DNA of 64,000 nucleotides. It comes from Allobosea sp. 47.2.35. Its GTDB lineage: Bacteria; Pseudomonadota; Alphaproteobacteria; Rhizobiales; Beijerinckiaceae. The stretch is from the NCBI RefSeq assembly GCF_024655635.1, contig NZ_JANLGI010000011.1, positions 112,773 to 176,772 on the forward strand. Reading direction: 5' to 3'. Below the pieces are notes generated by a model. The model was not told the DNA's origin. It worked only from the letters and a program-made list of their open reading frames with translations, and did not search any database. The position numbers and the translations under genes were made by a program. Below are positions 28,349-37,420 of this stretch, one piece after another (position 1 is the first letter of the stretch; each line of letters starts with the position of its first letter).

Positions 28349-29815
28349 ATGGCAAACTGTATGGCTATGGATATCCATACACTCGACGGAGGCGAGCCTG
28401 CCGCGACGCGGACGGAGACCGTGATGGCGTCGATCCGTGGCCGTCTCGCGGCACGGACGCTGGCGCCGGGGGATCGCCTGCCCTCGATCCGTGGCTTCGC
28501 CGCGACGATGAAGGTTTCGCCCTCCACCGTCGTCGAGGCCTATGACCGCCTCGCGGCTGAAGGCCTGATCCGCGCCCGGCAAGGCTCCGGCTTCTATGTG
28601 ACGGGCGGCGGCCTGCCACCTTTGGCGCTGACACAAGCCGCCTCGCCGCAGGAGCTGGTCGTCGACCCCTTCTGGGTCTCGCGCCAGTCGCTCGATGCCG
28701 AGCCCGGCGCGCTGAAGCCGGGTTGCGGCTGGCTCCCGGCCGACTGGATGCCGGACGAGGCCTTGCGCCGCGGCTTCCGGGGGCTGGCGCGGGCCGATGG
28801 TGCAATCCTCACCGATTACGGCGGCACGCGCGGTGCTTCCGTGCTTCGCCGTCTGCTGCTCGGGCGCTTCGCCGAGGCCGGGCTTGCCGTGACGCCCGAA
28901 CAACTCATGCTGACCGGCTCGGGCACGCAGGCGCTGGATCTGATCTGCCGCTTCCTGCTCCGGCCGGGCGATGCCGTGCTTGTCGACGACCCCTGCTATT
29001 TCAACTTCCAGGCCTTGCTGCGGGCGCATCAGGTGCGTGTGCTGAGCACACCCTATACGCCGACAGGTCCGGATATCGCGGCCTTCGAGTCAGTGGTCGC
29101 GGCCGAGCGCCCGCGCCTCTACCTGACCAATTCCGGCTTGCACAATCCGACCGGCGCCGGCCTGTCGCCGCAGGCCGCCTATCGCGTGCTGAGCGCTGCC
29201 GCAGCCAACGATATGGTCATCGTCGAAGACGACATCTTTGCCGACTTCGAGCCCGAGCCATCGGCGCGACTGGCGGCGCTCGACGGGCTGGAGCGCGTCA
29301 TCCGGATCGGCAGCTTCTCCAAGACGCTCTCGGCTGCGGTTCGCTGCGGTTATATCGCGGCGCGGGCCGATTGGATCGAAGGCCTGGTCGACCTGCAGGT
29401 CGCGACCAATTTCGGCGGCCCCAGTCCGGTCTCGACGGAGCTGCTGGCGGGCGTCCTCGCCGGCGGCAGCTACCGCAAGCATATGGAGGAATTGCACCGT
29501 CGTCTGGCGCAGGCGCGGCGGGAGGTCGCGGCGCGGCTGGAGACCTTGGGGATCCGCCCGTGGCTGATGCCGCGCGGCGGCTTCTATCTCTGGTGTCGCC
29601 TGCCGGAGGACATCGATTCCGCCGAGCTGGCTCGCTTGGCGGTGATGCAGGGCGTGGTGCTGGCGCCGGGCAACGTCTTCAGCGTCGCACAGGCGGCTGG
29701 CCATTTCATGCGCTTCAATGTCGCCCAGTCGCGCGACCCGCGCGTGTTCGAGGTGCTCGGGCAGGCGATGGCGGTCATGCGGCAGCGGGGCGGGGCGGCA
29801 GCCGCGCGCGATTGA
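28349..29815 (+). CDS. MocR family regulator (GntR HTH fused to aminotransferase fold)
   Basis: A 488-residue protein with an N-terminal GntR winged helix (about 20-85, LPSIRGFAATMKVSPSTVVEAYDRLAAEGLIRARQ pattern) and a class I aminotransferase-like domain (about 120-475). The PLP lysine is in GSFSKTLSAAVRCGY near residue 327, with HNPTGAG and VEDDIFADFEP upstream. Such proteins sense PLP or amino compounds. Start uncertain: ATGs at 28349, 28361 and 28367 are possible and none has a clear ribosome binding site. A palindrome overlaps the start region. Confidence 0.9.
   Translation: MANCMAMDIHTLDGGEPAATRTETVMASIRGRLAARTLAPGDRLPSIRGFAATMKVSPSTVVEAYDRLAAEGLIRARQGSGFYVTGGGLPPLALTQAASPQELVVDPFWVSRQSLDAEPGALKPGCGWLPADWMPDEALRRGFRGLARADGAILTDYGGTRGASVLRRLLLGRFAEAGLAVTPEQLMLTGSGTQALDLICRFLLRPGDAVLVDDPCYFNFQALLRAHQVRVLSTPYTPTGPDIAAFESVVAAERPRLYLTNSGLHNPTGAGLSPQAAYRVLSAAAANDMVIVEDDIFADFEPEPSARLAALDGLERVIRIGSFSKTLSAAVRCGYIAARADWIEGLVDLQVATNFGGPSPVSTELLAGVLAGGSYRKHMEELHRRLAQARREVAARLETLGIRPWLMPRGGFYLWCRLPEDIDSAELARLAVMQGVVLAPGNVFSVAQAAGHFMRFNVAQSRDPRVFEVLGQAMAVMRQRGGAAAARD
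28358..28381. promoter_or_regulatory. Palindromic candidate operator at the MocR gene start
   Basis: TATGGATATCCATA (28366-28379) is a perfect 14-base palindrome. Around it, TGTATGG (28358-28364) and CCATACA (28375-28381) form a wider inverted repeat with a 10-base spacer. It lies between the divergent exporter and regulator genes and overlaps the possible start codons, so it may be an autoregulatory site. Confidence 0.45.
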
Positions 29816-29921
29816 TCCAGCGCAGTCTCGGCTCGCGTTGCACTCGTCAGCCCGGCGGCCCCCTGTTATAGACCGCGGCAATAACCGGCCCGGCCGGACA
29901 GGACCCGAAAGTTTCGAGATC

Positions 29922-30860
29922 ATGCATCTGAGGATCGGCACGCGCCGCAGCCCGCTGGCGATGGCCCAGACCAACCACGTCATGGGCCTGATCCGGGAGA
30001 AGTTCCCGCAGGCGGAGTTCACCCTCTGCCAGATCGCCACCATCGCCGATCGCGACCGCGTCTCCGAGTTCCACCAGTTCGGCATGGTCGGCGTCTTCGC
30101 CGTTGAGCACGAGCAGCAACTGGTCAAGCGCGAGGTCGATTTTGTCGTCCATTCGCTGAAGGACCTGCCGACGACCTTGCATGAAGGGCTCGTCCTCGCC
30201 TCGGTGCCGCCGCGCGAGGATCCGCGCGATGCGCTCTGCGGCTCGACCATGGCCTCGCTACGCCAGGGCGCGCGTGTCGGCACGGGCTCGCTGCGCCGTC
30301 GTGCCCAGATCCTGAACCTGCGTCCGGACGTCACCGTCGTCCCGATCCGCGGCAATGTCGGCCCGCGCCTCGCCAAGATCGGCGGCGAGGATGCGCTCGA
30401 CGCCGTCATCCTCGCCCATGCCGGCCTGCGCCGCCTCGGTCTGGACGACGCCTCTTCGGAAGTGCTTGCGCCGAGCCTGTTCCCCTATGCCGTCGGGCAG
30501 GGCGCGTTAGGACTCGAGGCTCGCGCCGAGGATACCGCCGTGATCGAGGTGCTCCAGGCGATCGAATGCTCGAAGGCTCGCGCCGAGGCCGAGGCCGAGC
30601 GCGAGATGATGCATGCACTCGGGGCCGGCTGCAGCCTGCCCGTCGGCGCCTGCGCGACATGGCGGGACGGCCAATTGACGCTGCACGCGCAGGTAACCTC
30701 GATCGAGGGTACGGAACGCGTCGTCGCCGACCAGAGCGCGGCGCCGGAACACGCCCGCGAGCTCGGCCTCTCGGTCGCGCAGATTCTGAAGGAGAAGGGC
30801 GGCGTCGCGATCCTGGAAAAGAGCTATCGCGGCCATTATCCGAGCTTCAAATCGATCTAG
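29922..30860 (+). CDS. hemC: Porphobilinogen deaminase-like protein (divergent HemC)
   Basis: A 312-residue protein of the hydroxymethylbilane synthase family, which joins four porphobilinogens. Kept features: RIGTRRSPLAMAQ at 4-16, HSLKDLPT near 82 with the catalytic Asp, GSLRRRAQ near 123, RGNVGPRL near 143, and the cofactor cysteine in GAGCSLPVG near 236. The usual lid segment GGKGLFTKELE is replaced by GMVGVFAVEHE, which removes two conserved lysines. No other haem gene is nearby. It may be a second, specialised copy rather than the housekeeping enzyme. Confidence 0.82.
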   Translation: MHLRIGTRRSPLAMAQTNHVMGLIREKFPQAEFTLCQIATIADRDRVSEFHQFGMVGVFAVEHEQQLVKREVDFVVHSLKDLPTTLHEGLVLASVPPREDPRDALCGSTMASLRQGARVGTGSLRRRAQILNLRPDVTVVPIRGNVGPRLAKIGGEDALDAVILAHAGLRRLGLDDASSEVLAPSLFPYAVGQGALGLEARAEDTAVIEVLQAIECSKARAEAEAEREMMHALGAGCSLPVGACATWRDGQLTLHAQVTSIEGTERVVADQSAAPEHARELGLSVAQILKEKGGVAILEKSYRGHYPSFKSI

Positions 30861-30929
30861 CCGTCCTGCCCCCGATACGTCCGGCCTGCTCGGTGAGTGC
30901 AGGGCTTTCGGTGCCTGGTCGGGCGACGT

Positions 30930-31136
30930 TCAGAGCCTGACGGCGACCTCGCGGTGGCGCGAGGCGAACAGCGCAGCCTCCCGGCGGAACAGCATCCAGG
31001 CGGGCTGGGGCGTCTCATGGCCCGGCTCACGCATCGACATCGTATAGGGACCGGCATTTCCGGCCGGCTTGTCGGGGTCGAGCCGCGCCGCCCGGCACAT
31101 CGCCCGTGCGATCCGGGTGATCCGTTCCTCGTCCAT
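30930..31136 (-). CDS. Small protein of unknown function, 68 residues
   Basis: A short gene with a strong GGAGG ribosome binding site 5-6 bases before its ATG at 31136. The product begins MDEERITRIARAMCRAARLDPDK, continues with a central Pro/Gly-rich part and PQPAWMLFRREAALFASRH near the end. It has one cysteine, is soluble and basic, and matches no family I know. It lies 82 bases downstream of topoisomerase IB on the same strand and may be co-transcribed. Confidence 0.65.
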   Translation of the reverse strand: MDEERITRIARAMCRAARLDPDKPAGNAGPYTMSMREPGHETPQPAWMLFRREAALFASRHREVAVRL

Positions 31137-31218
31137 CTGCACCTCCGCCGCGACGATCCAGCGGCGACGGAACGTCGAATCGGTCTTTCCGGTTCCGCCA
31201 GCAGCCCCCTCTTTTTCG

Positions 31219-32241
31219 TCAGGCTGCCAGCAGCCCCAGCGCCCGCTCGATGCGCGAGCAGCCGGGCTTGGCGCGGGCCTTCGCATAGCTCTTCTGCAAG
31301 CGGCCGCTGGCATAGGCGTCGATGACGATGGCATGGACATAGCTTTTGCGGACGACCGCCGGCGTATTGACCAGCTTCTCCGAGATCGAGCGCATGATGT
31401 CGGCGAGCTGGCGCTTACGCCCCGCCTCGCTCGCCACCGCCTCGCCGGCGAGCAGAAGCTCGGCGGCAGCCGCGTTGGCGGCCAGCATGCGCAGGTCCTT
31501 GCTGCTGATGGGCAAGCCGCAGGCACGCTTGAGATAGGCGTTGATCTCGGCTGCGTGGATCGGCGAGACCACGCCGTCTTCGTTCCGGTATTGCAGCAGA
31601 CGCCGGCCGGGCAGGGTGACGATCCGCGCGATCGCGCGGGCGAGTGGCGCATCGTCGATGGCGCAGGAAATGTCCTTGCCGCTCTTGCCGCGGAAATGTA
31701 GCGCGATCCGCGTTCCCGTCAGCGTGACGTGGCGCTTGAGCAGCGTCGAGGTGCCGTGGCTGCCGTTTGCTTTGGCATAGGTCTCGTTGCCGACGCGCAG
31801 ATGGCCGCGGTCGATGATGGTCGCGGCGCAGGCCAAGGCCTTGTCGCGGGAAAGCGTCCGCGCCTTGGCGTCCGCCGCGATGCGAGCACGCAGTTCCGGC
31901 AGGGCCTCGATCAGGCGTGCCAGCCGCTTGAGCTTGCGTCGCTCGCGCACCTTCTCCCAATCCGGATGGTAGCGATGCTGGATACGGCCGGCCTCGTCGC
32001 GGCCCACGGCCTGGAGATGCGCGCGCGGATCGGCGGCGATGCGGACATCCTGATAGGCGGGCGGGATGGCCAGCGAGCGGATGCGATCGAGCGTCTCCGC
32101 CTGCGTGATCTTGCCACCGGCCGCGTCGCGATAGCCGAAGGAGCGGCCATGGCGGACGCGGCGGATCGTGAGTTCGTCGGACGAAACGCGCCGCAGTCGC
32201 GTCGCGGCGGACGGGCGTTTAGCGTGTCGGGAAACCGGCAT
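31219..32241 (-). CDS. DNA topoisomerase IB (poxvirus-type)
   Basis: A 340-residue type IB topoisomerase, which relaxes supercoils through a 3'-phosphotyrosyl link and needs no ATP. The N-terminal domain contains RRVRHGRSFGYRDAAGG; the catalytic domain has RGHLRVGNETYA near 154, KSGKDISC near 190, and the active tyrosine in VVRKSYVHAIV near residue 300. Size matches the small bacterial/viral enzymes. The ATG at 32241 (MPVSRHAKR) is preferred to one six codons upstream. Confidence 0.93.
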   Translation of the reverse strand: MPVSRHAKRPSAATRLRRVSSDELTIRRVRHGRSFGYRDAAGGKITQAETLDRIRSLAIPPAYQDVRIAADPRAHLQAVGRDEAGRIQHRYHPDWEKVRERRKLKRLARLIEALPELRARIAADAKARTLSRDKALACAATIIDRGHLRVGNETYAKANGSHGTSTLLKRHVTLTGTRIALHFRGKSGKDISCAIDDAPLARAIARIVTLPGRRLLQYRNEDGVVSPIHAAEINAYLKRACGLPISSKDLRMLAANAAAAELLLAGEAVASEAGRKRQLADIMRSISEKLVNTPAVVRKSYVHAIVIDAYASGRLQKSYAKARAKPGCSRIERALGLLAA

Positions 32242-32250
32242 GACGCGGGC

Positions 32251-32267
32251 TCGCAGCAATTTGCTGC
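32251..32267. other. Short hairpin in the topoisomerase / M81 gap
   Basis: CGCAGCA-ATT-TGCTGCG (32251-32267) forms a 7-base-pair stem. It lies just upstream of the topoisomerase start on the minus strand, within the roughly 190-base divergent region shared with the M81 operon. It may be a regulator site or leader hairpin. Confidence 0.35.
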
Positions 32268-32434
32268 GAAGAATGCGCGGTCCATGGAATTGGTTCCGCG
32301 CAGTCGAGCATATTCACCACGCTACGACAAGCGCGTAGGTTTCTGGGGATGCATGCACGAAAATCAGTGGCCAGAACGCAGGTGTCCCGCCAAAACTGTC
32401 AAAAAAATTGAACGATATGTTTGGGGAGATGACG

Positions 32435-33916
32435 GTGCCGCGCGTTTTGATCGCCGAGTTCATGCATGAGACGAACACCTTCAGTGTTCAGCTCACGGAC
32501 GAGGCTACCTTCAGGGCCCATGGCGCCTTTCGCGACAACGAGATCCCCGGCGCCTTCCGTGGCACGCGCACCTCGATGGGCGCGGCTTTTGAGGCGGCCG
32601 ACAAGTTCGGCTGGAATCTCGTCCATCCGCTGGTGACCGGCGCCAATCCGTCCGGCCGCGTCACCGATCACGCTTTCGAACTCTTCGCCGGCCAGATCGT
32701 CGATGCTGCCTCGGGTGTCGACGGCGTGCTGCTGCATCTCCACGGCGCCATGTCGACCGAAAGCTCGGATGACGGCGAGGGCGAGTTGCTGGCGCTGCTG
32801 CGCAAGCGCATCGGCCCTGACGTGCCTGTCGTCGCGGTGCTCGACCTGCATGCGACGGTCACGCAGCTCATGGCCGACAACGCCAATGCGCTGATCTCCT
32901 ACCGGACCTACCCGCATATCGACCAGTACGAGCGGACCTGGCAGGCGGCCGAATTGCTGCAGCGCGCGATCAAGGGCGAGATCAGGCCGAAGGTCGCACT
33001 CGCCCGCCGCCCGATCCTCTACGCGCTTGATGGCGGGCGCACGACCTCGCCGCCTTTCCTCGAATTGCTGCGCCGTGGCGATGCGCTGGAAGCCTCCGGC
33101 GACGCGCTCGTGGTCAGCGTCCAGGCCGGTTTCTCCTCGGCCGACGTCCACGATATCGGCCCCTCGATCGCGGTCACGGCCGATGATCGCGGTAAGGCGC
33201 AGGCCATCGCCGAGGAGCTGATGGACTATGCCTGGGAGCAGCGCCGCTTCTCCTCGATCCATTTCACGCCGCTGGCTGAAGCCATGGCCCGCGCCAAGGC
33301 CGGCGAGGCCGACGCGGGCAAGCCCGGTTACAAGCCGGTGGTGATCTCGGATTATTCGGACAATCCCGGCTCCGGCGCCTATGGCGACGCCACCAATCTG
33401 CTGCGTGCCGTGCTCGATGCCGGGCTGAAGAATGTCGGCTTCCATGCGATCAACGACCCCGAGGTGGTGCTGGCCGCTCAGGCGATCGGCGTCGGCAAGC
33501 GCGGCCGGATCAGGCTCGGCGGCAAGGTCGATCCGACCATGGGCGGCGGGCCGCTCGATCTCGACGCCCATGTCGTCGCGATCACCGACGGCTATTTCCT
33601 CTGTCACGGCCCGATGGCCGGCGGTGTCTGGCGCAATTACGGGCTCTCGGCCCTGCTGCGCGTCGACGATGTCGAGATCATCGTCATCACCCATAACGGC
33701 CAGGCGACCGATCTCGCGCAGTTCACCTCGCTCGGCGTCGATCCGACCCGCAAGTCGACGGTGATTGTCAAGTCGATGCAGCATTTCCGCGCCGCCTTCG
33801 AGCCGATCGCGCGCGAGGTGCTGGAGGTCGATACCGGCGCGCTCTCGACCCGCAATTTCAAGGAGCGGCCCTACAAGAAGGTCCGCCGCCCGATCTTCCC
33901 GCTCGACGATATCTGA
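32435..33916 (+). CDS. M81 family metallopeptidase (MlrC-like)
   Basis: A roughly 493-residue enzyme of the MlrC family, named after the microcystin-degrading peptidase C. It has LIAEFMHETNTFS at the N-terminus (metal ligands), VLDLHATVTQLM near 142, YRTYPHIDQ near 163 and SDYSDNPGSGAYGD near 304. The start is unsure: GGGGAG at 32423-32428 best serves the GTG at 32435, giving (M)PRVLIAEF, the usual family start, while ATGs at 32417 and 32429 are also open. It is the first gene of a peptide-uptake operon, so it probably cuts an imported peptide or amide. Confidence 0.87.
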   Translation: MPRVLIAEFMHETNTFSVQLTDEATFRAHGAFRDNEIPGAFRGTRTSMGAAFEAADKFGWNLVHPLVTGANPSGRVTDHAFELFAGQIVDAASGVDGVLLHLHGAMSTESSDDGEGELLALLRKRIGPDVPVVAVLDLHATVTQLMADNANALISYRTYPHIDQYERTWQAAELLQRAIKGEIRPKVALARRPILYALDGGRTTSPPFLELLRRGDALEASGDALVVSVQAGFSSADVHDIGPSIAVTADDRGKAQAIAEELMDYAWEQRRFSSIHFTPLAEAMARAKAGEADAGKPGYKPVVISDYSDNPGSGAYGDATNLLRAVLDAGLKNVGFHAINDPEVVLAAQAIGVGKRGRIRLGGKVDPTMGGGPLDLDAHVVAITDGYFLCHGPMAGGVWRNYGLSALLRVDDVEIIVITHNGQATDLAQFTSLGVDPTRKSTVIVKSMQHFRAAFEPIAREVLEVDTGALSTRNFKERPYKKVRRPIFPLDDI

Positions 33917-33962
33917 CCGCCGCTCGTAAGCGCCGGCGACGACTGGACTTGAGGAGAACACC

Positions 33963-35582
33963 ATGGCGATTCAGGCCGATATCGTGCTGCGTAACGGACC
34001 GATCTGGTGCGGCCGTGAGGAGGGCGTCGTCGAGGCGCTGGCGATCTTCCGGGACAAGGTGCTGGCCGCCGGCAGCGATGCCGAGATCAGGCCGCTGATC
34101 GGACCGAAGACCCGCGTCATCGACCTGAAGGGCCGGCTCGCGACGCCGGGCCTGAACGACTCCCATCTCCATCTCGTCTCGCTCGGCATGACCATGGGCT
34201 GGGTCGATTCCAAGCCCGAGAGCGCGCCGACGTTGGAAGCCCTGCTCGGCGCGATTTCGGCCCGTGCCGCACAGTCGAAGCCCGGCGAATGGATCCTCTC
34301 GCGCGGCTACGACCAGACCAAGCTCGACACCGGCCGCCATCCCTATCGCGAGGAGCTGGACCGCGCCGCGCCGAACAATCCGGTGATGCTGGTGCGCGCC
34401 TGCGGCCATATCGCGATCTGCAATTCCGAGGCGCTGCGCCTCGGCGGCATCGACGAGACGTCCCCGACGCCGCAGGGCGGTCTGATCGAGCAGCAGAATG
34501 GCCGCCTCACCGGCCTGCTCGCCGAGAACGCCCGCGCTCCGGTCCAGGCTGCGATTCCGGCTGCAACAGAAGAAGACATCATCGCCGGCATCGAGCGCGG
34601 CGGGCAGTATCTGCTCTCGCTCGGCATCACCAGTTGCATGGATGCCGCCGTCGGCCAGAAGGGCGGCTTCCGCGAGATCGCAGCCTATCATCGCGCCAAG
34701 CGTGACGGCCGCCTGCCGGTCCGCACCTGGCTGACGCTGCTCGGCGACGATGGCCGCTCGATCGTGCCCGAGTGCTATGCGGCCGGCCTGATCTCCGGCA
34801 CCGGCGACGAGATGTTGATGATCGGCGGCGTCAAGCTCTTCCTCGACGGCTCGGCCGGCGGCCGCACCGCCTGGATGACCGAGCCCTATCTCGGCGATGA
34901 CAAGACCACCGGCGTCTGGATGTGGGAGGATGCCGAGCTTGAGCGCATGGTGCTCGACGCCCACAGGAAGGGCTACCAGCTCGTCTGCCATGCCATCGGC
35001 GATGCCGCGATCGAGCAACTCATCACCGCCTATGAGAAGGCGCTCGCCGCCTATCCCGACCCGCACCGGCGCCACCGCATCGAGCATTGCGGCTTCTCGA
35101 CGCCGGCCCAGCACGAGCGCATGGTCAAGGCCGGCATCTATCCCTGCCCGCAGCAGGTCTTCATCCATGATTTCGGCGATGCCTATGTGAAGGTGCTCGG
35201 CCCCGAGCGGGCGATGCCGAGCTATCCGTTCCGCACCTGGTTCGACCTCGGCCTGAAGCCGGCGACGGGCAGCGACGCCCCGGTCTGCGACCCCAACCCC
35301 TTCCCGAATTTCCACACCATGCTGACGCGTGAGACCTGGAAGGGCACGGTGATGGATGAGAGCCAGCGCGTCTCGATCGAGGAGGCGCTGCAGGCCTATA
35401 CTGAGTTCGGCGCCTTCTCGCAGAAGCAGGAGAAGGTGAAGGGCCGGCTCGCGCCGGGCTTCCTGGCCGATGTCGCGGTGTTCTCGCGCGATCTCTTGAG
35501 CGCTGCTCCGGCCGATATCCTCAAGGATACGCGCTGTGATCTCACCATTCTCGGCGGCGAGGTGGTGTTCGAACGTTCGTAG
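33963..35582 (+). CDS. Amidohydrolase family protein (YtcJ-like)
   Basis: A 539-residue metal-dependent hydrolase of the amidohydrolase-3 type. Metal-binding and active-site motifs are LNDSHLHLVS near 64, FLDGSAGGRTAWM near 297, HAIGDAAIEQ near 343, RHRIEHCGF near 370 and TGSDAPV near 438. Proteins of this group split amide or N-acyl bonds, but substrates differ widely. It follows the M81 gene by 46 bases behind GGAG and belongs to the same operon. Confidence 0.88.
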   Translation: MAIQADIVLRNGPIWCGREEGVVEALAIFRDKVLAAGSDAEIRPLIGPKTRVIDLKGRLATPGLNDSHLHLVSLGMTMGWVDSKPESAPTLEALLGAISARAAQSKPGEWILSRGYDQTKLDTGRHPYREELDRAAPNNPVMLVRACGHIAICNSEALRLGGIDETSPTPQGGLIEQQNGRLTGLLAENARAPVQAAIPAATEEDIIAGIERGGQYLLSLGITSCMDAAVGQKGGFREIAAYHRAKRDGRLPVRTWLTLLGDDGRSIVPECYAAGLISGTGDEMLMIGGVKLFLDGSAGGRTAWMTEPYLGDDKTTGVWMWEDAELERMVLDAHRKGYQLVCHAIGDAAIEQLITAYEKALAAYPDPHRRHRIEHCGFSTPAQHERMVKAGIYPCPQQVFIHDFGDAYVKVLGPERAMPSYPFRTWFDLGLKPATGSDAPVCDPNPFPNFHTMLTRETWKGTVMDESQRVSIEEALQAYTEFGAFSQKQEKVKGRLAPGFLADVAVFSRDLLSAAPADILKDTRCDLTILGGEVVFERS

Positions 35583-35691
35583 GATCGGATTTGACCGCGC
35601 AGGGGAAGACAAGCGCGGCAAAGCCGCTATGGTTCCACTTGGAAGCAAACAACTCCGGATCAGCCGGAGCGGATAAACGGGAGGAGTGATC

Positions 35692-37284
35692 GTGTTGTTG
35701 AAGAAATTGGCCTTCGCTACCGCGCTGACGCTGGTAGCCTTCACCGTATCTGCACAGGCCCAGGAGCCGCGTCGCGGCGGAACGATCCGCTTCACGGCGC
35801 CCTACGGCGCCTCCTTCGTCAGCAATGACAGCCACGTCTCGAACCAGATCCAGGACGAGATCTACGGCTATGCGCTGCACGGCATGCTGTTCCGCTGGGA
35901 TTCCAATACCGGCAAGCCGGAGCCCGAGCTGGTCGAGTCCTTCTCGACCTCGGCCGACGGTCTGACGCATACGCTGAAGCTACGCGAGGCTTATTTCCAC
36001 AATGGCCGCAAACTGTCGGCCGATGACGTGATCTGGTCGTTCACCCGCCTCGTGGACGGATCGAAGAGCTATCCCGGCGCGCGCCACGTCTCGCGCATCA
36101 AGGGCGGCGCCGAGGTCCGCGAAGGCAAGGCGAAGGAAATCTCCGGCCTGAAGAAGATCGACGATCGCACCATCGAGATGACGATGACCGACGCGGTCGA
36201 TCCGGGTTTCCTGTTCTTCAGCGCTCCTACCGCGATCCTGCCGGCCAAGGAGGCGCAGGAGGCGGACTTCTTTAACAAGCCGATCGGCCTCGGCCCCTTC
36301 AAGTTCGTCGAGCACGTTCCCGGCTCGCGCATGGTCTTCGAGCGCTGGGAGAAGTACTACAAGGCCGGCAAGCCCTACGCCGACAAGCTCGTGATCTCGC
36401 CGATGGGCGAGGCCGCGGCCCGCGACGTCGCCTTCCGGAACAAGGAGATCGACGTCTCCATCCTGGGTTCGACTCAGTATGTCGCCTACAAGGCCGATCC
36501 GAACCTCTCCAAGGGAATCCTTGAGGTCGCGGAAGTCTTCACCCGCAACATGGGAATGAACCCGGAGTTCAAGCCCTTCTCCGACAAGCGGGTGCGCCAG
36601 GCGATCAACCATGCCATCGACAGCGAGCTGATCATCAAGCGCCTGGTGCGGGACAAGGCCTATCGCGCCGTGAGCTGGCTGCCACTGTCTTCGCCGGCTT
36701 TCGACAAGGGCGCCAAGCCCTACGCCTTTGACCCGGATAAGGCGAAGAAGCTCCTGACCGAGGCCGGCTATCCGGACGGATTCGAGTTCGAGTGGACCGC
36801 TACGCCGAACGAGAGCTGGGGTATCCCGATCGTCGAGGCGACGATCCCGATGCTCGCCAAGGTCGGCATCAAGGTGAAGGTCAAGCCGGTGGAAACCTCG
36901 GCTCTCGGTGGCGTTGTCGCTAAGGGCGATTTCCAGGCCTATATCTGGTCGAACACGTCCGGACCGGATCCGCTGACCTCGCTGAAGTGCTTCCATTCGG
37001 CGACGCCGCGCTCGTCCTGTAACTACACCGGCTTCAAGAACCCGGCCTACGACAAGGTGCTGGACGATGCTGCCGCAGAGAAGGACGCTGCCAAGAAGCT
37101 CGAGCTGCTGAAGAAGGCCAACGCCCTCCTGCAGGACGAGGCTCCCGTCTGGTTCTTCAACTACAACAAGGCGGTGCTGGCCTATCAGCCTTGGCTGCAT
37201 GGCCTGCAGGCGAACGCGACGGAGCTCGCGCTCCAGCGCTACGAGGATCTCTGGGTCGACGCGACTTCGCCTGCGGCGAAGTAA
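35692..37284 (+). CDS. Peptide/nickel-type ABC transporter substrate-binding protein
   Basis: A 530-residue periplasmic binding protein of the SBP family 5 (DppA/OppA-like). A signal peptide ends after AQA near residue 22, followed by PRRGGTIRFTAPYG. The family signature region LRDGVKF-like is seen as LREAYFHNGRKLSADDVIWSF near 98, and NPEFKPFSDKRVRQAINHAID near 285. The GTG at 35692 was chosen because GGGAGG lies seven bases upstream; an earlier GTG overlaps that site. It should deliver peptides or similar compounds to the permeases that follow. Confidence 0.9.
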   Translation: MLLKKLAFATALTLVAFTVSAQAQEPRRGGTIRFTAPYGASFVSNDSHVSNQIQDEIYGYALHGMLFRWDSNTGKPEPELVESFSTSADGLTHTLKLREAYFHNGRKLSADDVIWSFTRLVDGSKSYPGARHVSRIKGGAEVREGKAKEISGLKKIDDRTIEMTMTDAVDPGFLFFSAPTAILPAKEAQEADFFNKPIGLGPFKFVEHVPGSRMVFERWEKYYKAGKPYADKLVISPMGEAAARDVAFRNKEIDVSILGSTQYVAYKADPNLSKGILEVAEVFTRNMGMNPEFKPFSDKRVRQAINHAIDSELIIKRLVRDKAYRAVSWLPLSSPAFDKGAKPYAFDPDKAKKLLTEAGYPDGFEFEWTATPNESWGIPIVEATIPMLAKVGIKVKVKPVETSALGGVVAKGDFQAYIWSNTSGPDPLTSLKCFHSATPRSSCNYTGFKNPAYDKVLDDAAAEKDAAKKLELLKKANALLQDEAPVWFFNYNKAVLAYQPWLHGLQANATELALQRYEDLWVDATSPAAK

Positions 37285-37322
37285 GCGCGCCTCAGCGGAG
37301 GTTCTCGCCAGCTCGATGACAC

Positions 37323-37366
37323 CCGTACCCCGGACCGGCGGCGATGCTGCCCGTCCGGGGTGACGG
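37323..37366 (+). other. Stem-loop between binding-protein and permease genes
   Basis: Long hairpin with arms ACCCCGGAC (37327-37335) and GTCCGGGGT (37353-37361), extended by CCGT/ACGG with one bulged G. There is no T-run. Hairpins at this place in ABC operons commonly protect the binding-protein mRNA and lower permease expression; that role is inferred here. Confidence 0.6.
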
Positions 37367-37420
37367 CGATTTTCGAGCCTTGACCTGAGTCCGCCCCGCG
37401 GCGGCGATCAGGAGTTGACC

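Noticed and set aside
33858..35795. 645-codon open frame on the minus strand
   Set aside because: Antisense to the amidohydrolase gene with its full set of metal motifs.
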